Source: Pseudomonas xantholysinigenes
GTDB lineage: Bacteria > Pseudomonadota > Gammaproteobacteria > Pseudomonadales > Pseudomonadaceae
NCBI RefSeq assembly: GCF_014268885.2
Contig: NZ_CP077095.1
Span: forward strand, 4,309,001 to 4,373,000
Direction: 5' to 3'
DNA length: 64,000 nt
Under the pieces are notes generated by a model that saw only the letters and a program-made list of their open reading frames with translations, was not told the origin of the DNA and made no database searches. How positions within the stretch are numbered: the stretch's first letter is position 1; each line of letters starts with the position of its first letter. Of this stretch, positions 9,246-18,505 are shown one piece after another. The position numbers and the translations under genes are program-made.

Positions 9246-10106
9246 ATGCGTATCGCGCACCTGCCTGCCCTGCTCTGCCTGCTGCTTGCCAGCGTGCACA
9301 TCGCCGAGGCCAAGGAACGCCTGCTGTGGCTGGTGCGCGACCTGCCGCCCTTCACCATCTTCGAAGGGCCGGCCAAGGGAAGCGGTGTGATCGACCAGTT
9401 GCTGCCGCAATTGATCGCGCAGATGCCGGAGTACGAGCACAGCATCATTCGGGTCAACCGCGCGCGTGGCATCCAGATGCTCCAGGAGCGCAGTTTCACC
9501 TGCGATCCGACTCTGCTGTGGACCCCCGAACGCGCCCGCTACGTGCACTTTTCCACGCCTTCACTGGGTGTGCTCAGCAGTGGCCTGGTAATCCGCAAGC
9601 AGGACTTGGCTTTGCTCAGCCCCTACCTCGAAGGCCAACAGGTCGACTTGCAACAATTGCTGGCGCAGACCCAGTTGAAACTCGGCATCGTCGCCGAACG
9701 CAGCTACAGCGTGCAGGTCGATCAGGTCCTGCGCCAGTTGCCCGATAGCGCCTTCAGCCGCCATTACGGCAACGATGCCACCGCCAACCTGCTGCAGATG
9801 CAGCGACTGGGGCGCCTGCAACTGGTACTGGGCTATTGGCCAGAGGTGCGTTACCTGATCCAGCAGCAAGGTGGTTCGCTGGATGACTACAGCTTCCACC
9901 CGATCCGCGGCGTCGACCGCTATCAGTTTCTTCATGTCGGCTGCTCGGACACCGCCCAGGGACGGGAGGCCATCGCCCATATCGATCGATTGTTACCCGC
10001 GTTGCGCGAGCAGACCCTGCCCGAGCTGTATGCCGGCTGGCTGGACCCGGCGCTGCGGCAGGACTACCTCGAACAAGCCCGGTATTTCTTCGAACCCAGG
10101 CATTGA
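9246..10106 (+). CDS. Periplasmic substrate-binding protein (SBP_bac_3-like, TIGR02285-type)
   Basis: 286 residues with a Sec signal peptide (MRIAHLPALLCLLLASVHIAEA, cleavage near residue 22). The mature domain starts KERLLWLVRDLPPFTIFEG, as in extracellular solute-binding family 3 proteins of the TIGR02285 kind. No ABC permease or ATPase is nearby, so it is an orphan binding protein; ligand unknown. It may be cotranscribed with the CoA-transferase gene 21 bp upstream. Confidence 0.8.
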   Translation: MRIAHLPALLCLLLASVHIAEAKERLLWLVRDLPPFTIFEGPAKGSGVIDQLLPQLIAQMPEYEHSIIRVNRARGIQMLQERSFTCDPTLLWTPERARYVHFSTPSLGVLSSGLVIRKQDLALLSPYLEGQQVDLQQLLAQTQLKLGIVAERSYSVQVDQVLRQLPDSAFSRHYGNDATANLLQMQRLGRLQLVLGYWPEVRYLIQQQGGSLDDYSFHPIRGVDRYQFLHVGCSDTAQGREAIAHIDRLLPALREQTLPELYAGWLDPALRQDYLEQARYFFEPRH

Positions 10107-10180
10107 AGCACCAGCCACCGACAGTGGTTCGCCAACAAGGCTGGAACCTACAGGCCGTGGTCGCCGGCAAGCAAAAAGAA

Positions 10181-10210
10181 ACCCCGGCCGCTGGGGAAGA
10201 CGACCGGGGT
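10181..10210 (-). terminator. Rho-independent terminator for the DUF3509 gene
   Basis: On the minus strand ACCCCGG and CCGGGGT form a 7-bp GC stem with a 16-nt loop, followed by TTTCTTTTT. It lies about 90 bp past the DUF3509 stop, in the convergent gap 10107-10301. Confidence 0.75.
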
Positions 10211-10301
10211 CAAACGAAAGCCCTTGGGACTTCCAGTGGCAACCTGGGCGATACCGGAGCAAAGCATCGCCAGACTGCCCTTACTGTGTCTGATAAGAGC
10301 G

Positions 10302-10583
10302 TCAGGCAAAGGTTCCCTGCGGCTGCTGACGCTGTTGCAACGCCGCGATCATGCAAGGTTGCAGACGCCCTTCGGCGATCTGCAGATCGCGGTGCAAGCC
10401 ATCCACCAAGTCCACCAGCAACTGTTGCTCCAGCAACTGCCGCGCGCACACCTTGCGCTGCAGAACCTGTGCGCCATGCGTGTCATACAGGGTCAATTGG
10501 CGATGGCCACTGGCATCGAGCGCGCCGAGCGCGGCCTGGTAGGGAGTCAAGGCATCGTTGAGCAGTCTGCAGATCGTTTCCAT
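10302..10583 (-). CDS. DUF3509 domain protein
   Basis: 93 residues starting METICRLLNDALTPYQAALG, with the family-typical LLVDLVDGLHRDLQIAEGRL near the C-terminus. DUF3509 is a small Pseudomonas family of unknown function. The SD in front of ATG 10583 is weak (GAGTGA); a longer start upstream is possible but would add sequence unlike the family. Confidence 0.8.
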   Translation of the reverse strand: METICRLLNDALTPYQAALGALDASGHRQLTLYDTHGAQVLQRKVCARQLLEQQLLVDLVDGLHRDLQIAEGRLQPCMIAALQQRQQPQGTFA

Positions 10584-10674
10584 CCGGATCACTCGCTGGC
10601 TAGGGACATGATTGAACTGACCGCCGACCATGATGGAAAGTTCGCATCCGGGCCGTTCCAGCGAGCATGCGCGG

Positions 10675-11085
10675 TCAACATGACAGCTTCGATAACCGCC
10701 CTTGCCGGCCCATCGCCAAGCAGTCGAGAGCCCGCCCCAAGGCCACCGCCAGCCTGGCCCAGGGCACATCCACCAGCACCCACAGGCCATGCCGACGCGC
10801 CTCGTGCGCCAGGCTCGCCCCGGCTTGCGCCTGACCGACGAACAGCAACGCCCGCACCAAGGGCGCACAGGACAACCGCGCGAACAACGACAACGCCTCG
10901 TCGCGTGGCATCCGGTGGTCAAGGACCAGCAGGTCCAGGGACAGCCCGCACTCCAGACCACGGATCACGTCGGCTATGTCATCACTCAAGCGGATGTTGT
11001 AGGCGCCCTGGGCATTGAAGGCCTGGTGCAGGCGAATCTGATGGAAGGCACGCGTCTGATGGATAAGCACATGGAGATTGTGCAT
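10675..11085 (-). CDS. Degenerate single-domain response-regulator receiver
   Basis: 136 residues in one CheY-like domain with no output domain. MHNLHVLIHQTRAFHQIRLH aligns with beta1-alpha1 of receivers, and LDLLVLDHRMPRDEALSLF contains the phosphoacceptor-like Asp. The acidic pair normally following beta1 (as in VLEDH) is replaced by IHQTR. A downstream ALLFVGQAQ sits where the conserved T/S should be, so Mg2+ binding is doubtful. ATG 11085 has AGGAG 7 nt upstream, which fixes the start. It lies 91 bp upstream of DUF3509, same strand. Confidence 0.7.
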   Translation of the reverse strand: MHNLHVLIHQTRAFHQIRLHQAFNAQGAYNIRLSDDIADVIRGLECGLSLDLLVLDHRMPRDEALSLFARLSCAPLVRALLFVGQAQAGASLAHEARRHGLWVLVDVPWARLAVALGRALDCLAMGRQGRLSKLSC

Positions 11086-11177
11086 GGGCCGGCTCCTGGG
11101 CAATGCGCCGCGAAAGACATGGCCGCCACTGTAGGAAGGAGGACGCAGGCAGAGCTATAGGAAATGTCCGAAAACGA

Positions 11178-11200
11178 CGAGGACCGCAAAGCGGCCCTCG
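11178..11200 (-). terminator. Terminator downstream of thrC
   Basis: A 10-bp stem (CGAGGGCCGC / GCGGTCCTCG, one G-T type mismatch) with a 3-nt loop is followed on the minus strand by TCGTTTT. It lies 26 bp past the thrC stop. Confidence 0.7.
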
Positions 11201-11225
11201 TACGATGGATGCAAACGCCTGCGCC

Positions 11226-12635
11226 TTACAAGGGCTTGCCGCGATTGCCATGCTGGCTGACGAAGGCCTGCACGGTCTTCAGGTCGTTGGCCAGCACCGT
11301 GCAACGCTCTTCACGGCTGAACAGATCGCTCAGGTGTGCCGGCAGCTCCAGGGCCTTGTCGACCCCGGCCTTCTCGACCGCCTCGGGGAACTTGACCGGG
11401 TGCGCGGTGCCCAGCACCACCATCGGCGTGTCCAGGCTGCGGCGGCACTCGCGGGCGGCCTTGACGCCGATCGCGGTGTGCGGGTCGAGCACTTCGCCAG
11501 TGCTGGCGAACACCTCGGCGATGGTCTCGCAGGTCTGTGCGTCGGTCACCGCCAGCGAGTCGAACAGTTTGCGCGCCTCGGTCCAACGGTCCTGCTCGAC
11601 GCTGAAACCACCGCCCTGCTTGAAGGTGTCCATCAACTGCGCAACCGCCGCGCCGTTGCGCCCGTGCAGGTCGAACAGCAGGCGCTCGAAGTTCGACGAC
11701 ACCATGATGTCCATCGACGGCGACAGGGTCGGGTGCAAAGCATCCTTGACGTACTGGTTGCCGCTCATGAAGCGATGCAGGATGTCGTTGCGGTTGGTCG
11801 CGACCACCAGCTGGCTGATCGGCAGGCCCATGTTGCGCGCCAGGTAGCCGGCGAAGATGTCGCCGAAGTTGCCGGTCGGCACCGAGAACGCCACCGAGCG
11901 CGCCGGGCCACCGAGCTGCAGCGCAGCATGGAAGTAATAGACGATCTGGGCCATGATCCGCGCCCAGTTGATCGAGTTGACCGCCACCAGGCGAGTGCCC
12001 TTGAGGAACGACTGGTCGGCGAAGCTGGCCTTGACCATCTCCTGGCAGTCGTCGAAGTTGCCCTCGATGGCAATGTTGTGGATGTTGTCACCGAGGATGG
12101 TGGTCATCTGCCGGCGCTGTACTTCCGACACGCGCTGATGCGGGTGCAGGATGAAGATGTCGACGTTGTCGCAACGGCGGCAGCCTTCGATGGCGGCCGA
12201 GCCGGTGTCGCCACTGGTGGCGCCGACAATGACCACGCGCTCGCCGCGCTTGACCAGCACATGGTCGAGCAGGCGCCCGAGCAGTTGCAGGGCGAAGTCC
12301 TTGAAGGCCAGGGTCGGGCCGTGGAACAGCTCCATCACCCACTCGTTGCCATTGAGCTGGCGCAGCGGCGCCACTGCGACATGGGCGAAGTTGCCGTAGG
12401 TCTCTTCGAGAATTTTCTTGAAATCAGCGTCGGCGATGCTGCCGTCGACGAACGGGCGCATCACCCGGAAGGCCAGTTCGTGGTAGGGCAGGCCGGCCCA
12501 GGAGGCGATTTCCTCCTGGGTGAAGCGTGGCAGGTTCTCGGGCACGTACAGGCCGCCATCGCTGGCCAGGCCAGCCAGCAGGACGTCTTCGAAGTTCAGG
12601 GCCGGAGCCTGGCCGCGGGTACTGATATAGCGCAT
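11226..12635 (-). CDS. thrC: Threonine synthase
   Basis: PLP enzyme converting O-phospho-L-homoserine to threonine. The 469 residues begin MRYISTRGQAPALNFEDVLL. HGPTLAFKDFALQLLG holds the PLP lysine and VIVGATSGDTGSAAIEG is the phosphate-binding loop. The start at 12635 matches the family; the frame stays open further upstream into repeat sequence. hom lies directly upstream on the same strand, the usual hom-thrC arrangement, with a 167-bp gap occupied by an inverted repeat. Confidence 0.96.
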   Translation of the reverse strand: MRYISTRGQAPALNFEDVLLAGLASDGGLYVPENLPRFTQEEIASWAGLPYHELAFRVMRPFVDGSIADADFKKILEETYGNFAHVAVAPLRQLNGNEWVMELFHGPTLAFKDFALQLLGRLLDHVLVKRGERVVIVGATSGDTGSAAIEGCRRCDNVDIFILHPHQRVSEVQRRQMTTILGDNIHNIAIEGNFDDCQEMVKASFADQSFLKGTRLVAVNSINWARIMAQIVYYFHAALQLGGPARSVAFSVPTGNFGDIFAGYLARNMGLPISQLVVATNRNDILHRFMSGNQYVKDALHPTLSPSMDIMVSSNFERLLFDLHGRNGAAVAQLMDTFKQGGGFSVEQDRWTEARKLFDSLAVTDAQTCETIAEVFASTGEVLDPHTAIGVKAARECRRSLDTPMVVLGTAHPVKFPEAVEKAGVDKALELPAHLSDLFSREERCTVLANDLKTVQAFVSQHGNRGKPL

Positions 12636-12659
12636 GGGTACAAACCTTTGGTTTGAGCG

Positions 12660-12799
12660 GCAAGCTTCGAGCTGCAAGCTACAAGTCAAAGCCGATTGGC
12701 GTTGCTCTCGCGCTCTGCGTCTCACCTTGCCGCGAATGTATTCTATTCAAGCCCCAACACCGCACTGCCTTTACTTGCAGCTTGCAGCTTGAAGCTTGC
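12660..12799 (+). repeat. Inverted repeat between hom and thrC
   Basis: GCAAGCTTCGAGCTGCAAGC at 12660 is repeated in reverse complement at 12773-12799 (about 25 of 27 positions), with internal AGCTTGCAGCTTG iterations. On the minus strand it lies in the hom-thrC intergenic transcript, where it could form a stable stem around an 86-nt loop. Confidence 0.8.
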
Positions 12800-12802
12800 C
12801 GC

Positions 12803-14107
12803 TTAGTTGAGCTGTTCGACGCGGATGCGCACGACGTTGCCGACTACATCCTGCAAGCCTTCGAGGGCGACGATGGCATCGTCGATGCGCTGCTCGACCA
12901 CACGGTGGGTCAGCAGGATCATCGGCACCAGGCCATCCTGCTCCTCGGCTTCCTTCTGCATGATCGACTCGATGTTGATGCCGCGTTCCGAGAGGATGCT
13001 GGCGACCTGAGCCAGCACGCCCGGGTGGTCCTTGGCCTGGATACGCAGGTAGTAGGCACTCTCGCAGGCTTCGATCGGCAGGATCGGGTGGGCCGACAGC
13101 GCGTCCGGCTGGAAGGCCAGGTGCGGCACGCGGTTCTCTGGATCGGAGGTCATGGCACGCACCACGTCGACCAGGTCGGCGACCACCGACGAGGCGGTCG
13201 GCTCCATGCCGGCACCGGCGCCGTAGTACAGGGTCGAGCCTGCGGCATCACCGTTGACCATCACCGCGTTCATCACGCCGTTGACGTTGGCGATCAGGCG
13301 ATCATTAGGGATCAGCGTCGGGTGCACGCGCAGCTCGATGCCTTCGGCGGTGCGACGGGCCACGCCCAGGTGCTTGATGCGGTAACCCAGGGCCTCGGCG
13401 TAGTTGACGTCGGCGGTGGTCAGGCGGGTGATGCCTTCGGTGTAGGCCTTGTCGAACTGCAGCGGAATACCGAAGGCGATGGACGCCAGGATGGTCAGCT
13501 TGTGCGCGGCGTCGATGCCTTCGACGTCGAAGGTCGGATCGGCCTCGGCATAGCCGAGCGCCTGGGCTTCGGCCAGCACATCGGGGAAGGTGCGGCCCTT
13601 GTCGCGCATTTCGGTGAGGATGAAGTTGCCGGTGCCGTTGATGATCCCGGCCAGCCAGTTGATGCGGTTGGCCGACAGGCCTTCGCGGATCGCCTTGATC
13701 ACCGGGATACCACCGGCCACCGCGGCTTCGAAGGCAACGATGACGCCCTTCTCACGGGCCTTGGCGAAGATCTCGTTGCCGTGCACGGCGATCAACGCCT
13801 TGTTGGCGGTGACCACATGCTTGCCGTTTTCGATGGCCTTGAGCACCAGGTCGCGGGCGATGGTATAGCCGCCGATCAGCTCGATGACGATATCGATCTC
13901 GGGGTTGCTCGCGACTTCGAACACATCAGCGGTAATGGGGGTACCGGTAATCTGGCAGTTCGGGTTCGACGAGCGCATGGCAATCTGTGCCACTTCAATA
14001 CCGCGCCCGGCACGGCGGGCAATCTCCTCGGCGTTGCGCTTGAGTACATTGAAGGTTCCGCCACCGACGGTCCCCAACCCACAGATGCCTACTTTGACCG
14101 GATTCAC
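12803..14107 (-). CDS. hom: Homoserine dehydrogenase
   Basis: NAD(P)H-dependent reduction of aspartate semialdehyde to homoserine. The 434 residues have VKVGICGLGTVGGGTFNVL (Rossmann loop), IDIVIELIGGYT, NGKHVVTANKALIA and the catalytic-domain AEADPTFDVEGIDAAHKL. A C-terminal ACT domain (KDHPGVLAQVASILSERGI) suggests threonine feedback. The start is GTG 14107 with GGGGAG upstream; this gives the family start (M)NPVKVGICG. Confidence 0.96.
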   Translation of the reverse strand: MNPVKVGICGLGTVGGGTFNVLKRNAEEIARRAGRGIEVAQIAMRSSNPNCQITGTPITADVFEVASNPEIDIVIELIGGYTIARDLVLKAIENGKHVVTANKALIAVHGNEIFAKAREKGVIVAFEAAVAGGIPVIKAIREGLSANRINWLAGIINGTGNFILTEMRDKGRTFPDVLAEAQALGYAEADPTFDVEGIDAAHKLTILASIAFGIPLQFDKAYTEGITRLTTADVNYAEALGYRIKHLGVARRTAEGIELRVHPTLIPNDRLIANVNGVMNAVMVNGDAAGSTLYYGAGAGMEPTASSVVADLVDVVRAMTSDPENRVPHLAFQPDALSAHPILPIEACESAYYLRIQAKDHPGVLAQVASILSERGINIESIMQKEAEEQDGLVPMILLTHRVVEQRIDDAIVALEGLQDVVGNVVRIRVEQLN

Positions 14108-14189
14108 AGTGAACTCCCCATTGAACGGCCGGCACCTGCGCCGACCGTGAAACATGCCGTCACCCCATGACGACGGCGTACTGAATAGA

Positions 14190-14951
14190 TTACTTGGCGG
14201 CTTGCTGCTGGCCAGCCAGGGCCAGCTTGGCCACCTGGGGCGCCGGCTGGTAGCCCGGAATCACCTGGCCGCTTTCGAGCACGATCGCCGGCGTGCCGCT
14301 GACACCGATCGACTGGCCCAGGGCGAACTGCTTGCTCACCGGGTTGGCGCACTTGGCGGCCTTGATCTCTTTGCCATCGACCATTTTGTCCAGTGCCGCG
14401 CGGCGGTCGCTGGAGCACCACACCGCCTGCAACTGTTCGTCACCCGGCGAACCCAGGCCCTGGCGCGGGAAGGCGACATAACGCACTTCGATGCCACGAC
14501 GGTTGAGCTCGGGCACTTCGGCGTGCAGCTTGTGGCAATACGGGCAGGTGGTGTCGGTGAACACGGTGATGTGCGACTTGGTTTCGCCCTTGGCCGGATA
14601 GACCACCATCTCCCCTTGCGGGATGCCATTGATCAACTTGGCGACACCTTCGCGCTCGGTCTTCTCGGTGAGGTTGACCGGCTTGCCGTCCTGGATCTGG
14701 AACAGGTAGCCCTGCATGACGAACTGGCCGTCGGCGCTGGCGTACAGCACGCGACCGCCCTGCAACTTGACCTCGTAGAGGCCATTGAGCGGGCTGCTGG
14801 CAACGCTCTCGACCGGTACTTCCAACTCGAGGTTCTGCAGCGATTTGCGGATCGCCTGCTCGGCGCCGGCGTTGGCGTCGCTCGCGGCGGCGACAGCAAA
14901 GGTACTGGCCAGCGCCAAGGCGGCGGCGGCGAAAATCTGGGTCACGCGCAT
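14190..14951 (-). CDS. dsbC: Thiol:disulfide interchange protein DsbC
   Basis: Periplasmic disulfide isomerase. 253 residues with a signal peptide (cleavage near AVAAA, residue 22), an N-terminal dimerisation domain (GRVLYASADGQFVMQGYLFQ) and a thioredoxin domain whose active site is FTDTTCPYCHKLH (CPYC), with the cis-Pro loop GVSGTPAIVL. The start has AGGAG upstream. It lies 82 bp upstream of hom on the same strand and probably shares the transcript. Confidence 0.95.
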   Translation of the reverse strand: MRVTQIFAAAALALASTFAVAAASDANAGAEQAIRKSLQNLELEVPVESVASSPLNGLYEVKLQGGRVLYASADGQFVMQGYLFQIQDGKPVNLTEKTEREGVAKLINGIPQGEMVVYPAKGETKSHITVFTDTTCPYCHKLHAEVPELNRRGIEVRYVAFPRQGLGSPGDEQLQAVWCSSDRRAALDKMVDGKEIKAAKCANPVSKQFALGQSIGVSGTPAIVLESGQVIPGYQPAPQVAKLALAGQQQAAK

Positions 14952-15105
14952 GGGGTACTCCTGAAGGCGGACGGGGCCGTTGGGACATCGCTCGCGCGTG
15001 GCGCACGGCGAACAACAGGCCCTTGCAACAAACCGTCCAAGCCTACCACAACCGACCGGCGCAGTAGGGGTCCTCAGGCACCGGTCGGCGGAACATGAAA
15101 ATCAT

Positions 15106-16002
15106 TCATCCTCGCGGATGGTGCTGGGCGTGCAGCTGTTGCAGGCGGGCCTTGGCGACGTGGGTGTAGATCTGCGTGGTGGAGAGGTCGCTGTGCCCCA
15201 GCAGCATCTGCACCACGCGCAGGTCGGCGCCGTGGTTGAGCAGATGGGTGGCAAAGGCATGGCGCAGCGTGTGCGGCGACAGCGCCTTGCCGATCCCGGC
15301 GACCTGGGCGTGGTGCTTGATACGGTGCCAGAAGGTTTGGCGGGTCATCTGCTCGCCACGCTGACTGGGGAACAGCACATCGCTGGGCCGGCCATTGAGC
15401 AGTTCGGCGCGGCCATCACGCAGGTAGCGCTCGATCCATACCACGGCTTCCTCGCCCATCGGCACCAGGCGCTCCTTGCTGCCCTTGCCCATCACCCGCA
15501 GCACGCCCTGGCGCAGGTTGACCTGATCGAGGGTCAGGCTGACCAGCTCGGTGACCCGCAGGCCGCAGGCATACAGGACCTCGAGCATCGCCCGGTCACG
15601 CTGGCCGATGGCCTCGCCTAGCTCCGGCGCCTGCAGCAGGGCTTCGACGTCGGCCTCCGAGAGGGACTTGGGCAAGGGTCGACCCAACTGCGGCATGTCG
15701 ACCTGCAGGGTCGGATCGACCGCGATCATCCGTTCGCGCAGCAAATAGCGAAAAAAGCCACGCACCCCCGAGAGGAACCGCGCCGTGGAACGCGGCTTGT
15801 AGCCCTGGTCGAAGCGCCAGGCCAGGTGATCGAGGATCAACTCGCGGCCAGCGTCGGGCAACAGCACGTGCTTTTCCTGCAGCCAGCCGTTGAACAGCGC
15901 CAGGTCGCTGCGGTACGAGGCGCGCGTGTTGTCCGACAGCCCCTTCTCCAGCCACAGGGCGTCGAGGAACTGGTCGATCAGGGGGTGGTCCAGTGCAGGC
16001 AT
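15106..16002 (-). CDS. xerD: Site-specific tyrosine recombinase XerD
   Basis: With XerC resolves chromosome dimers at dif under FtsK control. 298 residues: an N-terminal SAM-like domain (ALWLEKGLSDNTRASYRSDL) and a catalytic domain with ACGLRVTELVSL (first Arg), LSPHTLRHAFATHLLNHGAD (HxxR), GHSDLSTTQIYTHVA (His and the Tyr nucleophile). It lies upstream of dsbC as in other pseudomonads. The chromosomal xerD position argues against a mobile-element integrase. Confidence 0.95.
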   Translation of the reverse strand: MPALDHPLIDQFLDALWLEKGLSDNTRASYRSDLALFNGWLQEKHVLLPDAGRELILDHLAWRFDQGYKPRSTARFLSGVRGFFRYLLRERMIAVDPTLQVDMPQLGRPLPKSLSEADVEALLQAPELGEAIGQRDRAMLEVLYACGLRVTELVSLTLDQVNLRQGVLRVMGKGSKERLVPMGEEAVVWIERYLRDGRAELLNGRPSDVLFPSQRGEQMTRQTFWHRIKHHAQVAGIGKALSPHTLRHAFATHLLNHGADLRVVQMLLGHSDLSTTQIYTHVAKARLQQLHAQHHPRG

Positions 16003-16070
16003 GAAGACTCGATGGCAAACGACGAAAAGGCGCTTAGTCTTTCATAACCAGGCATGCAGAGGGAGCCCGC

Positions 16071-17891
16071 GTGAACGAACAGCAAATTCTTTTGAGTGTC
16101 GGCGGCATCGGCGCGGCCGCCCTGCTCTGCCAATGGCTGGCCTGGCGCCTGAAATTGCCGGCGATCCTGTTCCTGCTGCTGTGCGGCATACTTGCCGGGC
16201 CGATTCTGGGCTGGCTGCAGCCCCAGGCCCTGTTCGGTCCGCTGCTCATGCCGCTGGTTTCCCTGGCGGTGGCGCTGATCCTGTTCGAAGGCAGCCTCAC
16301 CCTGCACCTGTCGCAGTGGCGCGAGATCGGCAGCGTGGTGCATCGCCTGGTCACCCTCGGGGCGCTGAGCACCTGGCTGGTGATCGCCCTGGCCACCCAT
16401 TGGCTGCTGGGTTTCGATTGGCCCCTGGCAATCCTGTTCGGCACCCTGACCCTGGTCACCGGCCCCACGGTGATCGTGCCCATGCTGCGGGTGGTGCGGC
16501 CGAAGGCGGCGATTGCCAACATCCTGCGCTGGGAAGGCATTGTCATCGACCCGATCGGCGCCTTGCTGGCGGTGGTGGTCTACAGCTTCATCATCGCCAG
16601 CGCCGCCGACAATGGCCTGAGCCAGAGCCTGGTGACCTTCGCCGGGGTGATCCTCTGCGGCAGCGCGCTCGGCGCCGCGGGTGGCTGGGTGCTGGGGCAG
16701 GTGATGCGCGAGCAGTGGCTGCCGGAATACCTGCACAACCTCGCCTCGCTGGCAGCGGTACTGGGCATTTTCATCGCCGCCAACCAGATCGTCCATGAGT
16801 CAGGGCTGCTGGCAGTCACCATCATGGGCATGTGGCTGGCCAACATGCCCGGCGTGGATGTGCGGCAGATCCTGCACTTCAAGGAAAACCTCAGCGTATT
16901 GCTGATCTCCGGCCTGTTCATCCTGCTGGCGGCGCGGCTTGACCTGCATGCGTTGCTGGCCCTGGGCCCGGCGGTGCTGGCACTGCTGCTGGTGATCCAG
17001 TTGCTGGCGCGGCCGCTGAACGTCTGGCTGTCGACCCTGGGTTCGCCATTGAACTGGCGCGAGCGCGCGCTATTGGCCTGGATTGCGCCACGGGGCATCG
17101 TCGCCGCGGCGGTATCGGCGATCTTCGCCATCCGCCTGGACGAGGCCGGTCATGAAGGCGCGCTGCTGCTGGTGCCGCTGACCTTCGCCGTGATCATCGG
17201 CACCGTGGTACTGCAAAGCGCCACGGCAAGGCCCCTGGCTCGCCTGCTCAAGGTTGCGGAGCCGGCACCCAGCGGGTTTCTCATCGTGGGCGCCAACCCA
17301 CCCGCGCGCGCTATCGCCAAGGCGCTGCAACAACTCGGCTGCCGGGTGCTGCTGACCGATTCGAGCTGGGAGAACATTCGTGCCGCGCGCATGGATAACC
17401 TGCCGACCTACTTTGGCAACCCCGCCTCGCAGCACGCCGATGCCCACCTTGACCTGGTTGGCCTGGGCCATCTGCTCGGGCTGTCACCGGCGGGCGAGCT
17501 CAATGCGCTGGCCTGTGCGCGCTTTCGCCATGACTTCGGCCAGGCCCGGTTGTTCGTGCTGGCCAGCGGTCTGGAAAAACAGCGCAGCGACAAGCACCGG
17601 GCCAGCGAGGAACACCGTGGGCAATTGCTCGGATCGAGCCCGATGACCTATGGACAACTGGCCAAGCTGCTGCACCAGGGTGCCGAGCTTTACAGCACCA
17701 CACTGACCGAGGCCTTCGATTGGGGTGACTACCAACAACTGCATGGCTCGCGGGCCACGCTGCTGTTCGCCCGGGACGGGCAAGGCTGGGTGCATGTGGC
17801 CAGCCCGGACAATCCGCTCAAACCGCAGCCTGGGTGGACACTGGTGGCGCTGGTGGAGCCGGAGCTGACCGAGCAGCCTGTGGCGCATTGA
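16071..17891 (+). CDS. CPA1-type sodium/proton antiporter with C-terminal nucleotide-binding domain
   Basis: 606 residues: about 12 membrane segments in the first ~400 residues, with LTLVTGPTVIVPMLRVVRPK and WEGIVIDPIGALLAVVVY, the CPA1 exchanger signatures. A TrkA-N-like Rossmann region begins near residue 404 (FLIVGANPPARAIAKALQQL). The start is GTG 16071 with GAGGGAG upstream. Divergent from xerD with a 68-bp gap. Probably exchanges Na+ or K+ for protons at the inner membrane; the cation is not decidable by eye. Confidence 0.88.
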   Translation: MNEQQILLSVGGIGAAALLCQWLAWRLKLPAILFLLLCGILAGPILGWLQPQALFGPLLMPLVSLAVALILFEGSLTLHLSQWREIGSVVHRLVTLGALSTWLVIALATHWLLGFDWPLAILFGTLTLVTGPTVIVPMLRVVRPKAAIANILRWEGIVIDPIGALLAVVVYSFIIASAADNGLSQSLVTFAGVILCGSALGAAGGWVLGQVMREQWLPEYLHNLASLAAVLGIFIAANQIVHESGLLAVTIMGMWLANMPGVDVRQILHFKENLSVLLISGLFILLAARLDLHALLALGPAVLALLLVIQLLARPLNVWLSTLGSPLNWRERALLAWIAPRGIVAAAVSAIFAIRLDEAGHEGALLLVPLTFAVIIGTVVLQSATARPLARLLKVAEPAPSGFLIVGANPPARAIAKALQQLGCRVLLTDSSWENIRAARMDNLPTYFGNPASQHADAHLDLVGLGHLLGLSPAGELNALACARFRHDFGQARLFVLASGLEKQRSDKHRASEEHRGQLLGSSPMTYGQLAKLLHQGAELYSTTLTEAFDWGDYQQLHGSRATLLFARDGQGWVHVASPDNPLKPQPGWTLVALVEPELTEQPVAH

Positions 17892-17910
17892 TCCATGTAT
17901 GGCGCGGCAA

Positions 17911-18321
17911 TCAGGCCAACGGCAGCACCGGCACCGGGCGCTTGTCTTCGTCGATGGCGACGAAGCTGAACACGCCGTGAATGGCGCGCTCGCGGCCATC
18001 CAGGTACATGTTCTCGACGAACACATCCACCTGTACCTGCAAGCTGGTGTTGCCAACCTTGACCACGCTGCCGACCAGCTCGACGATCGAACCGGCCGGA
18101 ATCGGGTGCTTGAAATCGATGCGGTCGGTGGACACGGTCACCAGCGGCAGACGGCAGAAGCGCGTAGCGGCGATGAACGACACTTCGTCCATCCAGGCCA
18201 GCGCCGTGCCGCCGAACAGGGTGTTGTGGTGGTTGGTGGTGTTGGGGAACACCGCCTTGGTCACGCGGGTCACCGACAACTCGGTGCGGCGCTGGATTTC
18301 CTGGTCTCGGGACGTCGTCAT
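17911..18321 (-). CDS. Acyl-CoA thioesterase (hotdog fold, YciA/BFIT-like)
   Basis: About 136 residues, single hotdog domain: NHHNTLFGGTALAWMDEVSF contains the catalytic-region N/D and GG, followed by RIDFKHPIPAGSIVELVG. Hydrolyses acyl-CoA thioesters; substrate range unknown. ATG 18321 gives MTTSRDQEIQ; a second ATG 9 bp upstream is possible, and neither has a clear SD. Convergent with the antiporter gene. Confidence 0.85.
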   Translation of the reverse strand: MTTSRDQEIQRRTELSVTRVTKAVFPNTTNHHNTLFGGTALAWMDEVSFIAATRFCRLPLVTVSTDRIDFKHPIPAGSIVELVGSVVKVGNTSLQVQVDVFVENMYLDGRERAIHGVFSFVAIDEDKRPVPVLPLA

Positions 18322-18357
18322 GAGGTTCACATCGCTAAGTCTGAAAACAAGGTCACC

Positions 18358-18418
18358 TGCTTCGCGGGTAAACCCGCTCCCACAGGTTCATGATGCTCTG
18401 CGGGTGTACCCGCGAAGC
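18358..18418 (+). repeat. REP pair (GGGTAAACCCGCTCCCACAG class)
   Basis: TGCTTCGCGGG...CCCGCGAAGCA flank the pair; the right half is more diverged (GGGTGTACCC). It lies between the thioesterase start and the rplS terminator. Confidence 0.85.
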
Positions 18419-18441
18419 AGCCAACACAAAACGCAAAATGC

Positions 18442-18469
18442 AAAAAAGCAGCCCGAAGGCTGCTTTTTT
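18442..18469 (-). terminator. Bidirectional-looking terminator of the rpsP-rplS operon
   Basis: AAAAAAGCAGCC, CGAA tetraloop, GGCTGCTTTTTT: a perfect stem flanked by A and T tracts, 37 bp past the rplS stop. The symmetrical tracts mean it could also work on the opposite strand. Confidence 0.93.
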
Positions 18470-18505
18470 CTCGCATGGGGCCTCAGGCCGCCAGGCAAAC
18501 TGTAC

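Noticed and set aside
10302..10961. Longer reading of the DUF3509 gene through the receiver gene
   Set aside because: The upstream part is an off-frame translation of the receiver gene; the DUF3509 family start is METICRLLNDAL.
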